Source: Actinoplanes sichuanensis (GTDB lineage: Bacteria > Actinomycetota > Actinomycetes > Mycobacteriales > Micromonosporaceae). Taken from it: a DNA stretch of 64,000 nt. Below the pieces are notes generated by a model. The model saw only the letters and a program-made list of their open reading frames with translations, ran no database searches and was not told the DNA's origin. How positions within the stretch are numbered: the stretch's first letter is position 1; each line of letters opens with the position of its first letter. Made by a program: the position numbers and the translations under genes. The DNA lies in assembly GCF_033097365.1 (NCBI RefSeq), contig NZ_AP028461.1, forward strand, positions 10,071,501 through 10,135,500. The letters are read 5' to 3'. This document shows positions 33,521-41,277 of this stretch, piece by piece.

Positions 33521-34529
33521 CGGCCTCGCCACCACGCTGGATCTCGATCTGGCCGGAGTCCTCCAGGGTACGGATGACACTGACGATCTTGGCCTGGGAC
33601 TCCTCGACCATCTTGACCTTGACCGGGCCGAGCAGGTCCATCTCCTCCAGCAGGTTCTCCCGGCCGCGCTCGGAGAGGTTCTTGGTGACCTTGTCGCGGA
33701 CCGACTCCGGCACACCCTTGAGGGCGGTGGCCAGATCGGCCGGCTCCACCTGGCGCAGGATCAGCTGTACCGCGCGGTCCTCGAGGTTCACGATGTCCTC
33801 GAACATGAACATCCGGCGGCGGATCTCCTCGGCCAGCTCCGGGCTGCGCGCGTCGAGGGCCTCCAGGATGAGCCGCTCGGTGGTGCGGTCGGCCCGGTTG
33901 ATGATGTCGACCAGCGGCTGCAGGCCACCGACCGTGGAGAGCTCGTCCGGCTGGAGCACGCTGGACAGCTTGCGCTGCAGGGCGCTCTCCACCTGGCGGA
34001 TGATGTCCGGCGAGGTGCGGTCCATGATCGCGATGCGGTGCGCGACCTCGGTCTGCACCTCCAGCGGCAGGCCGGCCAGGATCGACGAGGCCAACCCGGA
34101 CGGGATGTGGGCCAACACCAGGGCGATGGTCTGTGGGTGCTCGTACTGGACGTAGGAGAGCAGCTGTCGGGGGTCGGCGTGACTCAGGAAGTTGAACGGG
34201 ATGTCGTTCATCGACGCTTCGAGCCGCTCCAGGATCAGCGCAGCCCGCTCCTTGCCGAGCGACGCCTCCAGCAGCTCCCTGGCGTAGTCCATGCCACCCG
34301 ACCCGGCGTATCGGGTGGTGGCCATGGCGTAGAACTCGTCCATCACGTCGTCGACCTGGACGGGGTCGAGCTTGCCCAGCCGAGCCACCTCGGCGGACAC
34401 CATCTCGACCTCTTTGTCGGTCATGTTCGCCATGACCGACGCCGCATGTTCCCGGCCGAACTGGACGAGCATGATCGCGGCCTTGCGCACTCCGGTCATG
34501 GAGAGCGTGCTGAGCGCCGGTGTAGTCAA
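33504..34529 (-). CDS. fliG: Flagellar rotor switch protein FliG
   Basis: 341 aa, TTG start with GGAGCAACAG in front. Three ARM-type domains: N (TGVRKAAIMLVQFGREHAA), middle (EHPQTIALVLAHI, EHPQ motif) and C-terminal torque domain (FEDIVNLEDRAVQLILRQVEPADLATALKG, charged helix ESVRDKVTKNLSERGRENLLEEMD). It carries the charged residues that face MotA. Ends in a Gly/Glu tail. Second of the C-ring proteins; fliM and fliN are in the other operon. Confidence 0.96.
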   Translation of the reverse strand: MTTPALSTLSMTGVRKAAIMLVQFGREHAASVMANMTDKEVEMVSAEVARLGKLDPVQVDDVMDEFYAMATTRYAGSGGMDYARELLEASLGKERAALILERLEASMNDIPFNFLSHADPRQLLSYVQYEHPQTIALVLAHIPSGLASSILAGLPLEVQTEVAHRIAIMDRTSPDIIRQVESALQRKLSSVLQPDELSTVGGLQPLVDIINRADRTTERLILEALDARSPELAEEIRRRMFMFEDIVNLEDRAVQLILRQVEPADLATALKGVPESVRDKVTKNLSERGRENLLEEMDLLGPVKVKMVEESQAKIVSVIRTLEDSGQIEIQRGGEADELIA

Positions 34530-34545
34530 CTGTTGCTCCTGTGGT

Positions 34546-36156
34546 TCAGCGGTTGCTCTCGTCGGCCGAGATCCAGCTGCGGATCAGGGACGCCGTCTCG
34601 TCCGGCTTCTCCCGGACCAGGTCCTCGATCTCACGATGACGCTCCTCCCGCGCTTCGTCCGTCTTATCGGCGAGTTCCGGAAGCTCCAGCATGTGCGCGG
34701 TGGTGACGTCGATCTCAGCCGCGCGCTGAGCCTCCAGCGCCGCCTGCATCTCCTCCAGGTGCCGTCGCTCCTCCGCGGTGAGCTGCTGCTGCCGCTTCTT
34801 GGCGCGGCGGTTGGCCCGCCAGGCCAGCAGGATCAGCATCAGCACCACGAACAGCAGGGCGCCGGTCTGGATCAGTTTGGTCTGTTTGGCCGACTTCTCG
34901 GCGGCGGCCACCGCGGCGAGCTCGTCCTTCGCCGCCTGGGCCTGGGTGTTGTCGAACGGCATCGAGGCGACCGCGATCGTGTCACCCCGGTTCGGGTCGA
35001 TACCGGCCGCGGCGCTCAGCAGCTGCTGTACGTCGGCGGGCTTGATCGTGCCGGCCACCGTGCTGTCCAGCAGGACCGAGACGTTGAGCCGCTCGATGCT
35101 GCCCGGCGCGTTGCGGCGTACCTCTTCGACCTCGTTGAACCGACGGGTACGCGTCTCGTCCTTCTGCTGGTACTGCCCGGAGCCGACGCCGTTGGGCACC
35201 TGGATGTTGTCCGGTCCCAGCACACCGCCGTTGCCGGTGCCGGTGCCGGAGTAGGTCTCGCTCTTGAGGTTCTCCGACTCGGCCGGCATGGACGGGTCGG
35301 TGCTGTACTTCTTGCTCCGCGTCTCGGTGGAGTCGAAGTCCAGGATCGGGTTGGTGGTGACCACCGAGTGGCCGGGGCCGACCAGGTTGTCCAGCATCCG
35401 CTGGAGTGAGCTGTTCAGACGGTTCTGGAACGCCACGGTCTGCTGCTCGGTCCCGCCGTCGCCGCCGGTGGCGCCGATGGAGTTGCCGCCTCCGGTGGAG
35501 AGCATCCGCCCGTCCGAACCGGCGACCGTGACCTGGGTGGGGTCCAGGCCCTCGACGCTCGACGCGACCAGGTGCACGATCGACTGCACCTGCTGCTGAT
35601 TGAGCGGATTGTTCGCCTTCGAGGCGACCAGTACCGAAGCGGTCGGCTTGGACTGGTCCTCGGTGAAGATGTCCTCCTTCGGCATCACCAGGTGGACGGT
35701 CGCCGCCTCGACGCCGTCGATCGACTTGATGGTGTTGGCCAGTTCGCCTTCGAGTGCCCGCTGGTAGTTGGCGTGCTGCATGAAGTCGCTGGTGGTGATG
35801 CCCTGCTGGTCCAGCAGCGAGTAGCCGGTGCCCTCGTCGTTGGGCAGGCCCTCACCGGAGAGCTGGAGGCGGAGCTCGTTCACCTGCTCGCCCGGTACCA
35901 GGATGGTCTGGCCGTCGTTCGCCAGTTCGTACTGGGTGCCGGATTTCTGCAACGACTCGACGATCGCGCTGGCGTCCTTGGTGGACAGATTGTTGAAGAG
36001 GATCTGATACGACGGCTTCGCCGCCCAGGTGGCGAAGAAGTAGCCGCCGACGGCGAGCGCGAGAACCGCGAAAACGGTGACAGCCTTCTGTCCCGGCGTG
36101 AAGGACTTGAAGGTGTCCGTGATGCGGCGTACCGGAGCGGGAAGGCGGTCGGTCAT
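34546..36156 (-). CDS. fliF: Flagellar MS-ring protein FliF
   Basis: 536 aa. Membrane helices at about 22-44 (AVTVFAVLALAVGGYFFATW) and 430-450 (LIQTGALLFVVLMLILLAW). Ring-building motifs between: YQILFNNLSTKDASAIVESLQKSGTQYELANDGQTILVP, LPNDEGTGYSLLDQQGITTSDFMQHANYQRALEGELANTI, VHLVMPKEDIF. The cytoplasmic C-terminal tail binds FliG. It is the first structure assembled. Starts 1 bp after the fliE stop. Confidence 0.96.
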   Translation of the reverse strand: MTDRLPAPVRRITDTFKSFTPGQKAVTVFAVLALAVGGYFFATWAAKPSYQILFNNLSTKDASAIVESLQKSGTQYELANDGQTILVPGEQVNELRLQLSGEGLPNDEGTGYSLLDQQGITTSDFMQHANYQRALEGELANTIKSIDGVEAATVHLVMPKEDIFTEDQSKPTASVLVASKANNPLNQQQVQSIVHLVASSVEGLDPTQVTVAGSDGRMLSTGGGNSIGATGGDGGTEQQTVAFQNRLNSSLQRMLDNLVGPGHSVVTTNPILDFDSTETRSKKYSTDPSMPAESENLKSETYSGTGTGNGGVLGPDNIQVPNGVGSGQYQQKDETRTRRFNEVEEVRRNAPGSIERLNVSVLLDSTVAGTIKPADVQQLLSAAAGIDPNRGDTIAVASMPFDNTQAQAAKDELAAVAAAEKSAKQTKLIQTGALLFVVLMLILLAWRANRRAKKRQQQLTAEERRHLEEMQAALEAQRAAEIDVTTAHMLELPELADKTDEAREERHREIEDLVREKPDETASLIRSWISADESNR

Positions 36157-36157
36157 G

Positions 36158-36523
36158 TCAGGCCTGCATCCTCATGATCTCCTGGAAGGCCTCGACGGCC
36201 TTGTTCCGGATCGCCATGGTGAGCTGGAGCCCGAGGGCGGCCTCGGTGGATGCCATGGTGTACTGCGCCGGATCGGCCAGCCGGCCGTCGGCGACCTGGA
36301 CGGCCAGGTCGGCGGCCTTGGTCTGGGATGCCTGAACGTTCTCGATGCCCTTGGCGAGCATCCCGGCGAAGTCGGCGTTCGGGCCCTGCGGCGCCTGCGG
36401 CTCGGACGAACCGAGCATGCCGCCGAGACCGTTGAGGCCGCCGAGACCGACACCGCGGTCGCTGAGTCCGCCGATGGCGGAGAAGCCGCCGATGGGGCTG
36501 ATCGGTGAGGTCAAGAGGATCAC
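36158..36523 (-). CDS. fliE: Flagellar hook-basal body protein FliE
   Basis: 121 aa. C-terminal signature SQTKAADLAVQVADGRLADPAQYTMASTEAALGLQLTMAIRNKAVEAFQEIMRMQ is diagnostic. The N-terminal 40 residues are a Gly-rich extension (GGLSDRGVGLGGLNGLGGML). FliE joins the MS ring to the rod. It overlaps flgC by 4 bp. Confidence 0.93.
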   Translation of the reverse strand: MILLTSPISPIGGFSAIGGLSDRGVGLGGLNGLGGMLGSSEPQAPQGPNADFAGMLAKGIENVQASQTKAADLAVQVADGRLADPAQYTMASTEAALGLQLTMAIRNKAVEAFQEIMRMQA

Positions 36524-36912
36524 TTCCCGAGGTTGATCGCGGCGGTGTACGAGTCACGGGCCCGGTCCACCACGGCGAGGTTCGCCTGGTAGGAACGCTG
36601 GGCCATCATCAGCTGGGCCATCTGGTTGCCCATGTCGATGTCCGGGCGGCGGACGTAACCCTCGGCGTCGGCGAGGGGGTTCTCCGGCTCGTACGCCAGG
36701 ATGCCCTCGGCACTGCCGAAGTGGACGCCGGCGACCTCGGCGCCGTTGCCGTCCTGCGCGGCGCGAGCCGCGACGTACCGGGCCTGGAAGGCGTTCTCGC
36801 TGGTCCGGGTGGTGGTGTTGATGTTCGCGAGGTTGTCCGCCGCGGCGTCCAGCCACTTCCGGTAGACGGTGACGCCGCTACCCGCGATCCCGATGGCGTT
36901 GAAGGTACTCAT
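36520..36912 (-). CDS. flgC: Flagellar proximal rod protein FlgC
   Basis: 130 aa. FNAIGIAGSGVTVYRKWLDAAADNLANINTT at the start, PDIDMGNQMAQLMMAQRSYQANLAVVDRARDSYTAAINLGK at the end, and EPENPLADAEGYVRRP between, all FlgC marks. Exported rod subunit. Two bases separate it from flgB. Normal length. Confidence 0.95.
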   Translation of the reverse strand: MSTFNAIGIAGSGVTVYRKWLDAAADNLANINTTTRTSENAFQARYVAARAAQDGNGAEVAGVHFGSAEGILAYEPENPLADAEGYVRRPDIDMGNQMAQLMMAQRSYQANLAVVDRARDSYTAAINLGK

Positions 36913-36914
36913 CG

Positions 36915-37262
36915 TCAGGCCCCCTTGATGGCTTCGCGCAGCAGGCTGTACTTGCCGTCGAGTGCTCGGATGGCGAGCTGATAGCGCATCGTGGTGTCGA
37001 TGTGCGACAGCGTCTCCTCGTCGAGGTTGACGTTGTTGCCGTTGAGCCGGGTCGGCTCCAGCGACGTCAGCACACTCGGGGACACCCCGGCCGGTGAATC
37101 GCCGCGGGCGACGGCGCTCTGCAGCGCCTCCTCGAACTTGACCTTACGTGCCCGGTAACCGGGGGTCTCGATGTTGGCGATGTTGTTGGCGATGGCCTGC
37201 TGCCGGGCCGCCAGGCCGGCGACGGCGACGCGCAATGATGCCGATGAGCGGTCGTCGAACAA
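36915..37262 (-). CDS. flgB: Flagellar proximal rod protein FlgB
   Basis: 115 aa. LRVAVAGLAARQQAIANNIANIETPGYRARKVKFEEAL and NNVNLDEETLSHIDTTMRYQLAIRALDGKYSLLREAI identify FlgB. It leads the flgB-flgC-fliE-fliF-fliG-fliH-fliI operon behind a FliA-type promoter and a TcrA-like box. GGAGCAAC is its ribosome-binding site. No flgF/flgG distal-rod genes follow. Confidence 0.95.
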   Translation of the reverse strand: MFDDRSSASLRVAVAGLAARQQAIANNIANIETPGYRARKVKFEEALQSAVARGDSPAGVSPSVLTSLEPTRLNGNNVNLDEETLSHIDTTMRYQLAIRALDGKYSLLREAIKGA

Positions 37263-37333
37263 GGTTGCTCCTCAGTCGTTCGAGGTAGCCCGTCCTTGGC
37301 TTTTCGGTTGAGCGATCCGTGCTCGTACCCTGC

Positions 37334-37361
37334 AGTTCGGCGTGCTCGCCGATCCGCTGAG
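37334..37361 (-). promoter_or_regulatory. FliA-type promoter of the flgB operon
   Basis: Minus strand: CTCA (37361-37358), 16 nt, GCCGAACT (37341-37334). The best match to CTCA-N16-GCCGAA in the window. Shares CTCAGCGGATCGGC with the fliJ promoter. The predicted leader is about 65 nt. Confidence 0.75.
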
Positions 37362-37368
37362 TCCCAAG

Positions 37369-37386
37369 CGGTTGCCGGAAGGTTGC
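37369..37386 (-). promoter_or_regulatory. TcrA-like box upstream of flgB
   Basis: Minus strand GCAACCT-TCCG-GCAACCG, a 7-4-7 direct repeat, ends 7 nt upstream of the -35. One mismatch to GCA(A/C)CCG-n4-GCA(A/C)CCG. Confidence 0.62.
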
Positions 37387-37397
37387 ACACGAAAAGA

Positions 37398-37423
37398 TCC
37401 CGGACCCCGCGTGGGGTCCGGGA
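37398..37423 (-). terminator. Terminator of the fliD-fliS-fliT-like operon
   Basis: An 11-bp perfect stem (37398-37408 with 37413-37423), loop of 4, then CTTTTC on the minus strand. It lies 17 bp after the fliT-like stop and just upstream of the TcrA-like box of flgB. Confidence 0.82.
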
Positions 37424-37439
37424 CCTTGAGGTCATCGCA

Positions 37440-37778
37440 TTACATGGCGCAATCCAGATATACCGGGCGTTTGACCGCCTCGCCGGTCTCGATCCGCGAC
37501 GTCATCGCCATCTGCTGACGGTTCGCCGTGAGCCGCCTGGCGATCTCCTCGGCCGCGGCCAACTGCCGGGTCAGGATCTCGTCGGCGCGCGGCTTGAGCT
37601 CCAGCGGCAGCGCACCCAGCTCGGTCGGCGGGCGCCACATGTTCGACGGCGGGGTCTCGGCGATTCGGCGCTCGTCGGCCAGCATGGTCTCGACCGCGAG
37701 CACGTCCATCTCGAGATCGTCGAGCGCCGCCGTCCAGGCGGACCGCCAGTCCACCGCGTTCGACGTCGAGGTGCTCAT
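37440..37778 (-). CDS. Small protein after fliS, possibly FliT-like
   Basis: 112 aa from the ATG at 37778 that overlaps the fliS stop (ATGA). It looks helical and acidic at the start (WRSAWTAALDDLEMDVLAVETMLADE), with a Pro-rich middle (PPSNMWRPPTELGALP) and a C-terminal helix (ILTRQLAAAEEIARRLTANRQQMAM). FliT chaperones are small, helical and encoded after fliS, so the position fits; the sequence alone does not prove it. It contains two Trp and one Cys near the C-terminus. Confidence 0.65.
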   Translation of the reverse strand: MSTSTSNAVDWRSAWTAALDDLEMDVLAVETMLADERRIAETPPSNMWRPPTELGALPLELKPRADEILTRQLAAAEEIARRLTANRQQMAMTSRIETGEAVKRPVYLDCAM

Positions 37779-38149
37779 GTCGAGGCCGAGGCGGCGTCGC
37801 GCCACGCGTCGCGCAGCGGTTCCAGCAGGGCCCGGCAGCCGGCCACCCGATCGGCGTCGCGCTGGATGTTCGCCCCGATCAGCTCGGTGAGTACGAAACC
37901 GTACAGACTGGCCAGACCGGGTGCTCCGTCCCAGGCTTCCAGGTCGAGGGTGACCCGCAGCTCCAGGACGATCTCCTGGGCGTGCGTGATCTTCTCGTTG
38001 GCCAGTACCCGGTCGTCGTTGCGGAACGCCTCCTCGCCGTGCATGAGATCGAGGATCAGACGGTCGTACAGCATGATCAGCAGTCTGGCGGGCGAGGCCG
38101 TGTTGATCGAATCCTGCAGGTAGCGGTCGCGGAGGTGGGGCGCGCTCAT
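37775..38149 (-). CDS. fliS: Flagellin-specific chaperone FliS
   Basis: 124 aa. RDRYLQDSINTASPARLLIMLYDRLILDLMHGEEAF and the later LEAWDGAPGLASLYGFVLTELIGANIQRD are typical FliS. It binds the flagellin C-terminus and keeps it unfolded for export. In Bacillus-type systems FliS also frees CsrA/FliW regulation by holding flagellin. It is 50 bp after fliD. Confidence 0.93.
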   Translation of the reverse strand: MSAPHLRDRYLQDSINTASPARLLIMLYDRLILDLMHGEEAFRNDDRVLANEKITHAQEIVLELRVTLDLEAWDGAPGLASLYGFVLTELIGANIQRDADRVAGCRALLEPLRDAWRDAASAST

Positions 38150-38199
38150 GAGTCTCCCTCGGTCAGGGGCGGTCGGCTGGAGTCCGTGGTCGAGGGTCG

Positions 38200-39636
38200 T
38201 CAGCCGAGACCGGCCAGCTGTCCGGAGAGCCAGCTCGACTGGTTCTTCAGGTTGCCCAGGGAGGTCTCCAGCGCCGCGTACTGCCGCTGTAGCGCCTGGC
38301 GGCGGGTGGCCAGCCGGACGTCCCAGTTGTCGATCTGGTCGTTGAGCGACTTGATCTCGGTCTTCCGGCCGGTGATGACGTTGGTGACCGCATTCGCCTG
38401 GGTGTCGGCGAGGGAGCGCAGCTGGGAGCCGAAGGCCATGCCGGCCTCCTGGATGGCGGTCGGGTCCTTGGCGTACGACTCGGCGAACGCACCCGAGTCG
38501 AAGGCGAACTGGGTGCCGTCCTTGCTGAGGGTGATGCCGAGCTGCTTGAGCGAGCCGAAGTCCACAGTGGTGGTGTCGGGCTTGCCGTCATTGTCCGCGT
38601 CGGTGCTCAGTTCCCGGGTGAACGACAGACCGTTGCTGACCACGCCGAGCATGGCCTGGTTCATCTGCCGGATCGTGAAGTCACCGGTGAGCGGGGAGGC
38701 CTTCTTCGTCTCCGGGTCGTACTTGGTCTGCGTCGCGATCTCGGTGAGCGCCTCGTTGGCCGCGGTCACCATCGCCTTGATCTTGTCGGCGATCGCGCTC
38801 GAGTCGGCGGTCGAGTCGACGACGACGTTCTGCTCCTCCTTGGTGACCGAGATCGTCACACCCGGCATCAGCGTGCTGAACGTGTTCGTCGTGCTGGTGA
38901 CCTGGTACTCGGAGTTGCTACCCGGGTTGACGGTCAGCACCGCGTCCTTGGCGGAGGTCGTCTTCGGGTCGGCGCCGCTCTTGCCGTACCCCTCCAGGCC
39001 ATTGATCTTGAAGCCGTTGGCCGCGCCGCTCTTCATCCCGCTGAACTGCACGACACCCTCGTTGCCGGAGGTGTTCACGGTGTAGGCGCGAAGGCCGAGG
39101 GTGGCGCCGTTCGCATCGGTCGCCGAGTTGACCGCCGCGGTCAGCTTGGCCATCGTCCGGGGCTCCGGAATGGTGACCTCGACCTCGGCGCCGACCGCGG
39201 TGAACTCGTCGACGCCGTCGTTGTCGGCGTCCGGGCTCCATGTGCCGGGCTGGATCTTGATCGTCGCGGGTACGGCCTGCTCGGCGGTGGTGTCGGCGAC
39301 CTCGAGGATGGTGGTCTGCGAGCGGGCCACCGAGGTGACGTCGAACTTCAGGTTGCCGGTCATGCCGGAGAGGCCGCCGGTGGCGGTCGCGGTGACGCTC
39401 GTCGAGCTGGAGGTGGCCTTCATGGCGCGCCAGGAACTCAGCGAGCCCATCCCCTCGGCGGCCGCCTTGGTCGCCTTGAGCTTGGTGTTGACCGACTGGT
39501 ACGAGCTGATCGCGGTCTCCGCGGTCTCGACCTTGGTCTTCAGCTTGGTCTGGCCGGCCGCCTCGACCTGCATCATCTGGCTGATCATCGAGGAGGTGCT
39601 GAGACCACTGACGAGGCCGTCAACGGAGCTGGTCAC
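38200..39636 (-). CDS. fliD: Flagellar filament cap protein FliD
   Basis: 478 aa, GTG start. N-terminal VDGLVSGLSTSSMISQMMQVEAAGQTKLKTKVETAETAISSYQSVNTKLKAT and C-terminal EIKSLNDQIDNWDVRLATRRQALQRQYAALETSLGNLKNQSSWL are FliD_N and FliD_C. It folds flagellin at the tip. Own FliA-type promoter at 39710-39737. Central region carries ThrSer-rich surface domains. Confidence 0.94.
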   Translation of the reverse strand: MTSSVDGLVSGLSTSSMISQMMQVEAAGQTKLKTKVETAETAISSYQSVNTKLKATKAAAEGMGSLSSWRAMKATSSSTSVTATATGGLSGMTGNLKFDVTSVARSQTTILEVADTTAEQAVPATIKIQPGTWSPDADNDGVDEFTAVGAEVEVTIPEPRTMAKLTAAVNSATDANGATLGLRAYTVNTSGNEGVVQFSGMKSGAANGFKINGLEGYGKSGADPKTTSAKDAVLTVNPGSNSEYQVTSTTNTFSTLMPGVTISVTKEEQNVVVDSTADSSAIADKIKAMVTAANEALTEIATQTKYDPETKKASPLTGDFTIRQMNQAMLGVVSNGLSFTRELSTDADNDGKPDTTTVDFGSLKQLGITLSKDGTQFAFDSGAFAESYAKDPTAIQEAGMAFGSQLRSLADTQANAVTNVITGRKTEIKSLNDQIDNWDVRLATRRQALQRQYAALETSLGNLKNQSSWLSGQLAGLG

Positions 39637-39670
39637 GGGAGCCTGCCTTTCCTGCCGAGGACGAGAGCGG

Positions 39671-39710
39671 AGTGGGGGTAGCCGGCTGGGCGTGCCGGGC
39701 TACCCCCACT
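39671..39710 (-). terminator. Terminator of fliC overlapping the fliD transcription start
   Basis: A 13-bp perfect stem (39671-39683 with 39698-39710) and a 14-nt loop, 64 bp after the fliC stop. Its first arm on the minus strand begins on the last base of the fliD -10 element, so fliD transcripts would begin inside that arm and lack a complete stem. No T-tract follows. Confidence 0.75.
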
Positions 39711-39737
39711 GTTCGGCCGTTCGCGGACCGGATTCAG
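39710..39737 (-). promoter_or_regulatory. FliA-type promoter of fliD-fliS-fliT-like
   Basis: Minus strand: CTGA (39737-39734, one base off CTCA), 16 nt, GCCGAACA (39717-39710). Confidence 0.6.
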
Positions 39738-39744
39738 TTGTCGT

Positions 39745-39762
39745 CGGTGGTTATCGGGTTGC
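39745..39762 (-). promoter_or_regulatory. TcrA-like box upstream of fliD (degenerate)
   Basis: Minus strand GCAACCC-GATA-ACCACCG, 7-4-7, ending 7 nt from the -35 just as at flgB and flbD. Three mismatches in total to the pattern I remember; the spacer GATA equals that at flbD. Confidence 0.45.
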
Positions 39763-39773
39763 CGGCCGGTGCG

Positions 39774-41030
39774 TCAGCGGAGCAGCGACAGCACGTTCTG
39801 CGAGGCCTGGTTGGCCTGCGACAGCATCGAGGTACCGGCCTGGGTGAGGATCTGGTTGCGGGTGAACGACACCATCTCCTGCGCCATGTCGGTGTCCCGG
39901 ATCCGCGACTCCGACGCCGACAGGTTCTCGACGGCGACGTTCAGGTTGTTGATGGTGTGCTCGAAGCGGTTCTGGTGAGCACCCAGCTTGGCCCGGGTGT
40001 CGGAGACCGACTGGATCGCGACGTCGAGCGCCTCGATCGCTTCGGCGGCGCCCGTCTTGCCGCCGTTGCTCGCGGCGGTCTTGGTCAGATCCAGGTTGCT
40101 CAGACCCAGCGTCTTCGAGTCGACCTTGCCGAGCCCGACGCTCAGGGTCTCACCGGCGTTGGCACCGATCTGGAAGGCGCCCGGCGTCGTGCTCGTCGCG
40201 TCCGTGGCGGCGCCGCCGATGTTGAGGGCGCCCGCGGTGAGCGTGAAGCCGGCTGTGCCGGCGGCCGTGAACTTGGTGTCACCGGTCGAGTCGTTGAACT
40301 CAGCCGTGACCTCCACAGTGAGGTCGAGACCCGCGTCCTTGATGGCCGTGGCGATGGAGCTGTTGAGCTTCGAAGCGACCGCCTGCGGGCTGAGTGCTTT
40401 GCCCTTCGAGTCCACCAGGGAGACGTCCGCGAGATTGAGCGTCGTCGCGGTGCCGTCCTTTCCGGTGACGTCGAGAGTCATGGTCGTGGAACTCGTGGTG
40501 CCCCCGGCGACGGCGTTGGCAATGCCGGATGTGGCCAGCGTGGCCGGCGGGCCGACGGCGGCCGCGGTACCCGTCTGGGTGGACTCCGCCTTCGACACCA
40601 TGCCGAAGGAGCCGTCGAGCAGCTTCGACTTGCCGAACGAGGTGGTCTCGCTGACCCGGTCGATCTCCGAGGCGAGCTGCGAGAACTCGGCGTTGGCGGC
40701 CTTCTTGGCACTGTCGTCGAGAGAGGCGTTGTTGGCCTGCACCGACAGGTCACGCATGCGCTGGAGCATGCTGGTGACCTCGTTGAGCGCACCCTCGGAG
40801 GTCTGCACGACGCTGATCGCGTCCTGCGCGTTGCGAACCGCGACCTTGAGACCGCCGGTCTGCGCGCGCAGGCCCTCGGAGATCGAGAGACCTGCCGCGT
40901 CGTCCGCCGCCCGGTTGATGCGGAAACCGCTGGAGAGCTTCTCGAGCGACTTCGACATCTGGTTGTCGGTGACCGAAAGGTTCCGGTAGGCGTTCTGCGC
41001 GGCGATGTTCTGATTGATGCGAAGACCCAT
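39774..41030 (-). CDS. fliC: Flagellin FliC
   Basis: 418 aa from the ATG at 41030 with AAGGAGGA in front; the frame is open further upstream but carries no flagellin there. N-terminal MGLRINQNIAAQNAYRNLSVTDNQMSKSLEKLSSGFRINRAADDAAGLSISEGLRAQ and C-terminal ENLSASESRIRDTDMAQEMVSFTRNQILTQAGTSMLSQANQASQNVLSLLR form the D0/D1 domains. The variable middle (about 170-300) is Ala/Thr/Val/Asp-rich. It is a single flagellin gene, alone in its transcript. Secreted and polymerised under the FliD cap. Confidence 0.97.
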   Translation of the reverse strand: MGLRINQNIAAQNAYRNLSVTDNQMSKSLEKLSSGFRINRAADDAAGLSISEGLRAQTGGLKVAVRNAQDAISVVQTSEGALNEVTSMLQRMRDLSVQANNASLDDSAKKAANAEFSQLASEIDRVSETTSFGKSKLLDGSFGMVSKAESTQTGTAAAVGPPATLATSGIANAVAGGTTSSTTMTLDVTGKDGTATTLNLADVSLVDSKGKALSPQAVASKLNSSIATAIKDAGLDLTVEVTAEFNDSTGDTKFTAAGTAGFTLTAGALNIGGAATDATSTTPGAFQIGANAGETLSVGLGKVDSKTLGLSNLDLTKTAASNGGKTGAAEAIEALDVAIQSVSDTRAKLGAHQNRFEHTINNLNVAVENLSASESRIRDTDMAQEMVSFTRNQILTQAGTSMLSQANQASQNVLSLLR

Positions 41031-41038
41031 TGGGTGAT

Positions 41039-41074
41039 TCCTCCTTGAGTGGGGTCTTGAGCCGGCCCGTCCAT
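41039..41074 (-). promoter_or_regulatory. Possible CsrA sites in the fliC leader
   Basis: On the fliC mRNA an ATGGA at 41074-41070 and the Shine-Dalgarno AAGGAGGA at 41046-41039 both fit the CsrA core A(N)GGA. They are about 25 nt apart in a leader of about 60 nt. csrA and fliW are in the same locus, and CsrA represses flagellin translation this way in Bacillus. Confidence 0.4.
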
Positions 41075-41097
41075 GAGCCGTGGTGTTACGCCACTTC

Positions 41098-41126
41098 CCA
41101 TCGGCGGGTCGCCGAGAGGCCATGAG
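41098..41126 (-). promoter_or_regulatory. FliA-type promoter of fliC
   Basis: Minus strand: CTCA (41126-41123), 17 nt, GCCGATGG (41105-41098). A direct repeat CCCGAAAAG with 10-bp period lies 15-35 nt further upstream, but there is no TcrA-like 7-4-7 box at the standard position. Confidence 0.6.
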
Positions 41127-41189
41127 CATTCTCTGAGATTTTTTCGGGCTTTTCGGGCGAACCGGAGAAGTACCGATCGGGAGAAAGCG

Positions 41190-41217
41190 CTCAGCGGCAC
41201 GGCGGATGTGCCGACCT
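41190..41217 (+). promoter_or_regulatory. FliA-type promoter of flgN-flgK-flgL-fliW
   Basis: CTCA at 41190-41193, 16 nt, GCCGACCT at 41210-41217. It belongs to the CTCAGCGGNNCGG subgroup. It is divergent from the fliC promoter, with the two -35 elements 63 bp apart. Confidence 0.65.
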
Positions 41218-41277
41218 GTCCGAATGAGCGGGTCCGCCGAGGGGGTAGGCCCGACCAGCCATACGACGGAGGACCGG

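Noticed and set aside
41158..41175. TcrA-like box upstream of flgN (CGAACCG-GAGA-AGTACCG)
   Set aside because: Five mismatches to the pattern and 14 nt instead of 7 nt from the -35; too weak to claim.
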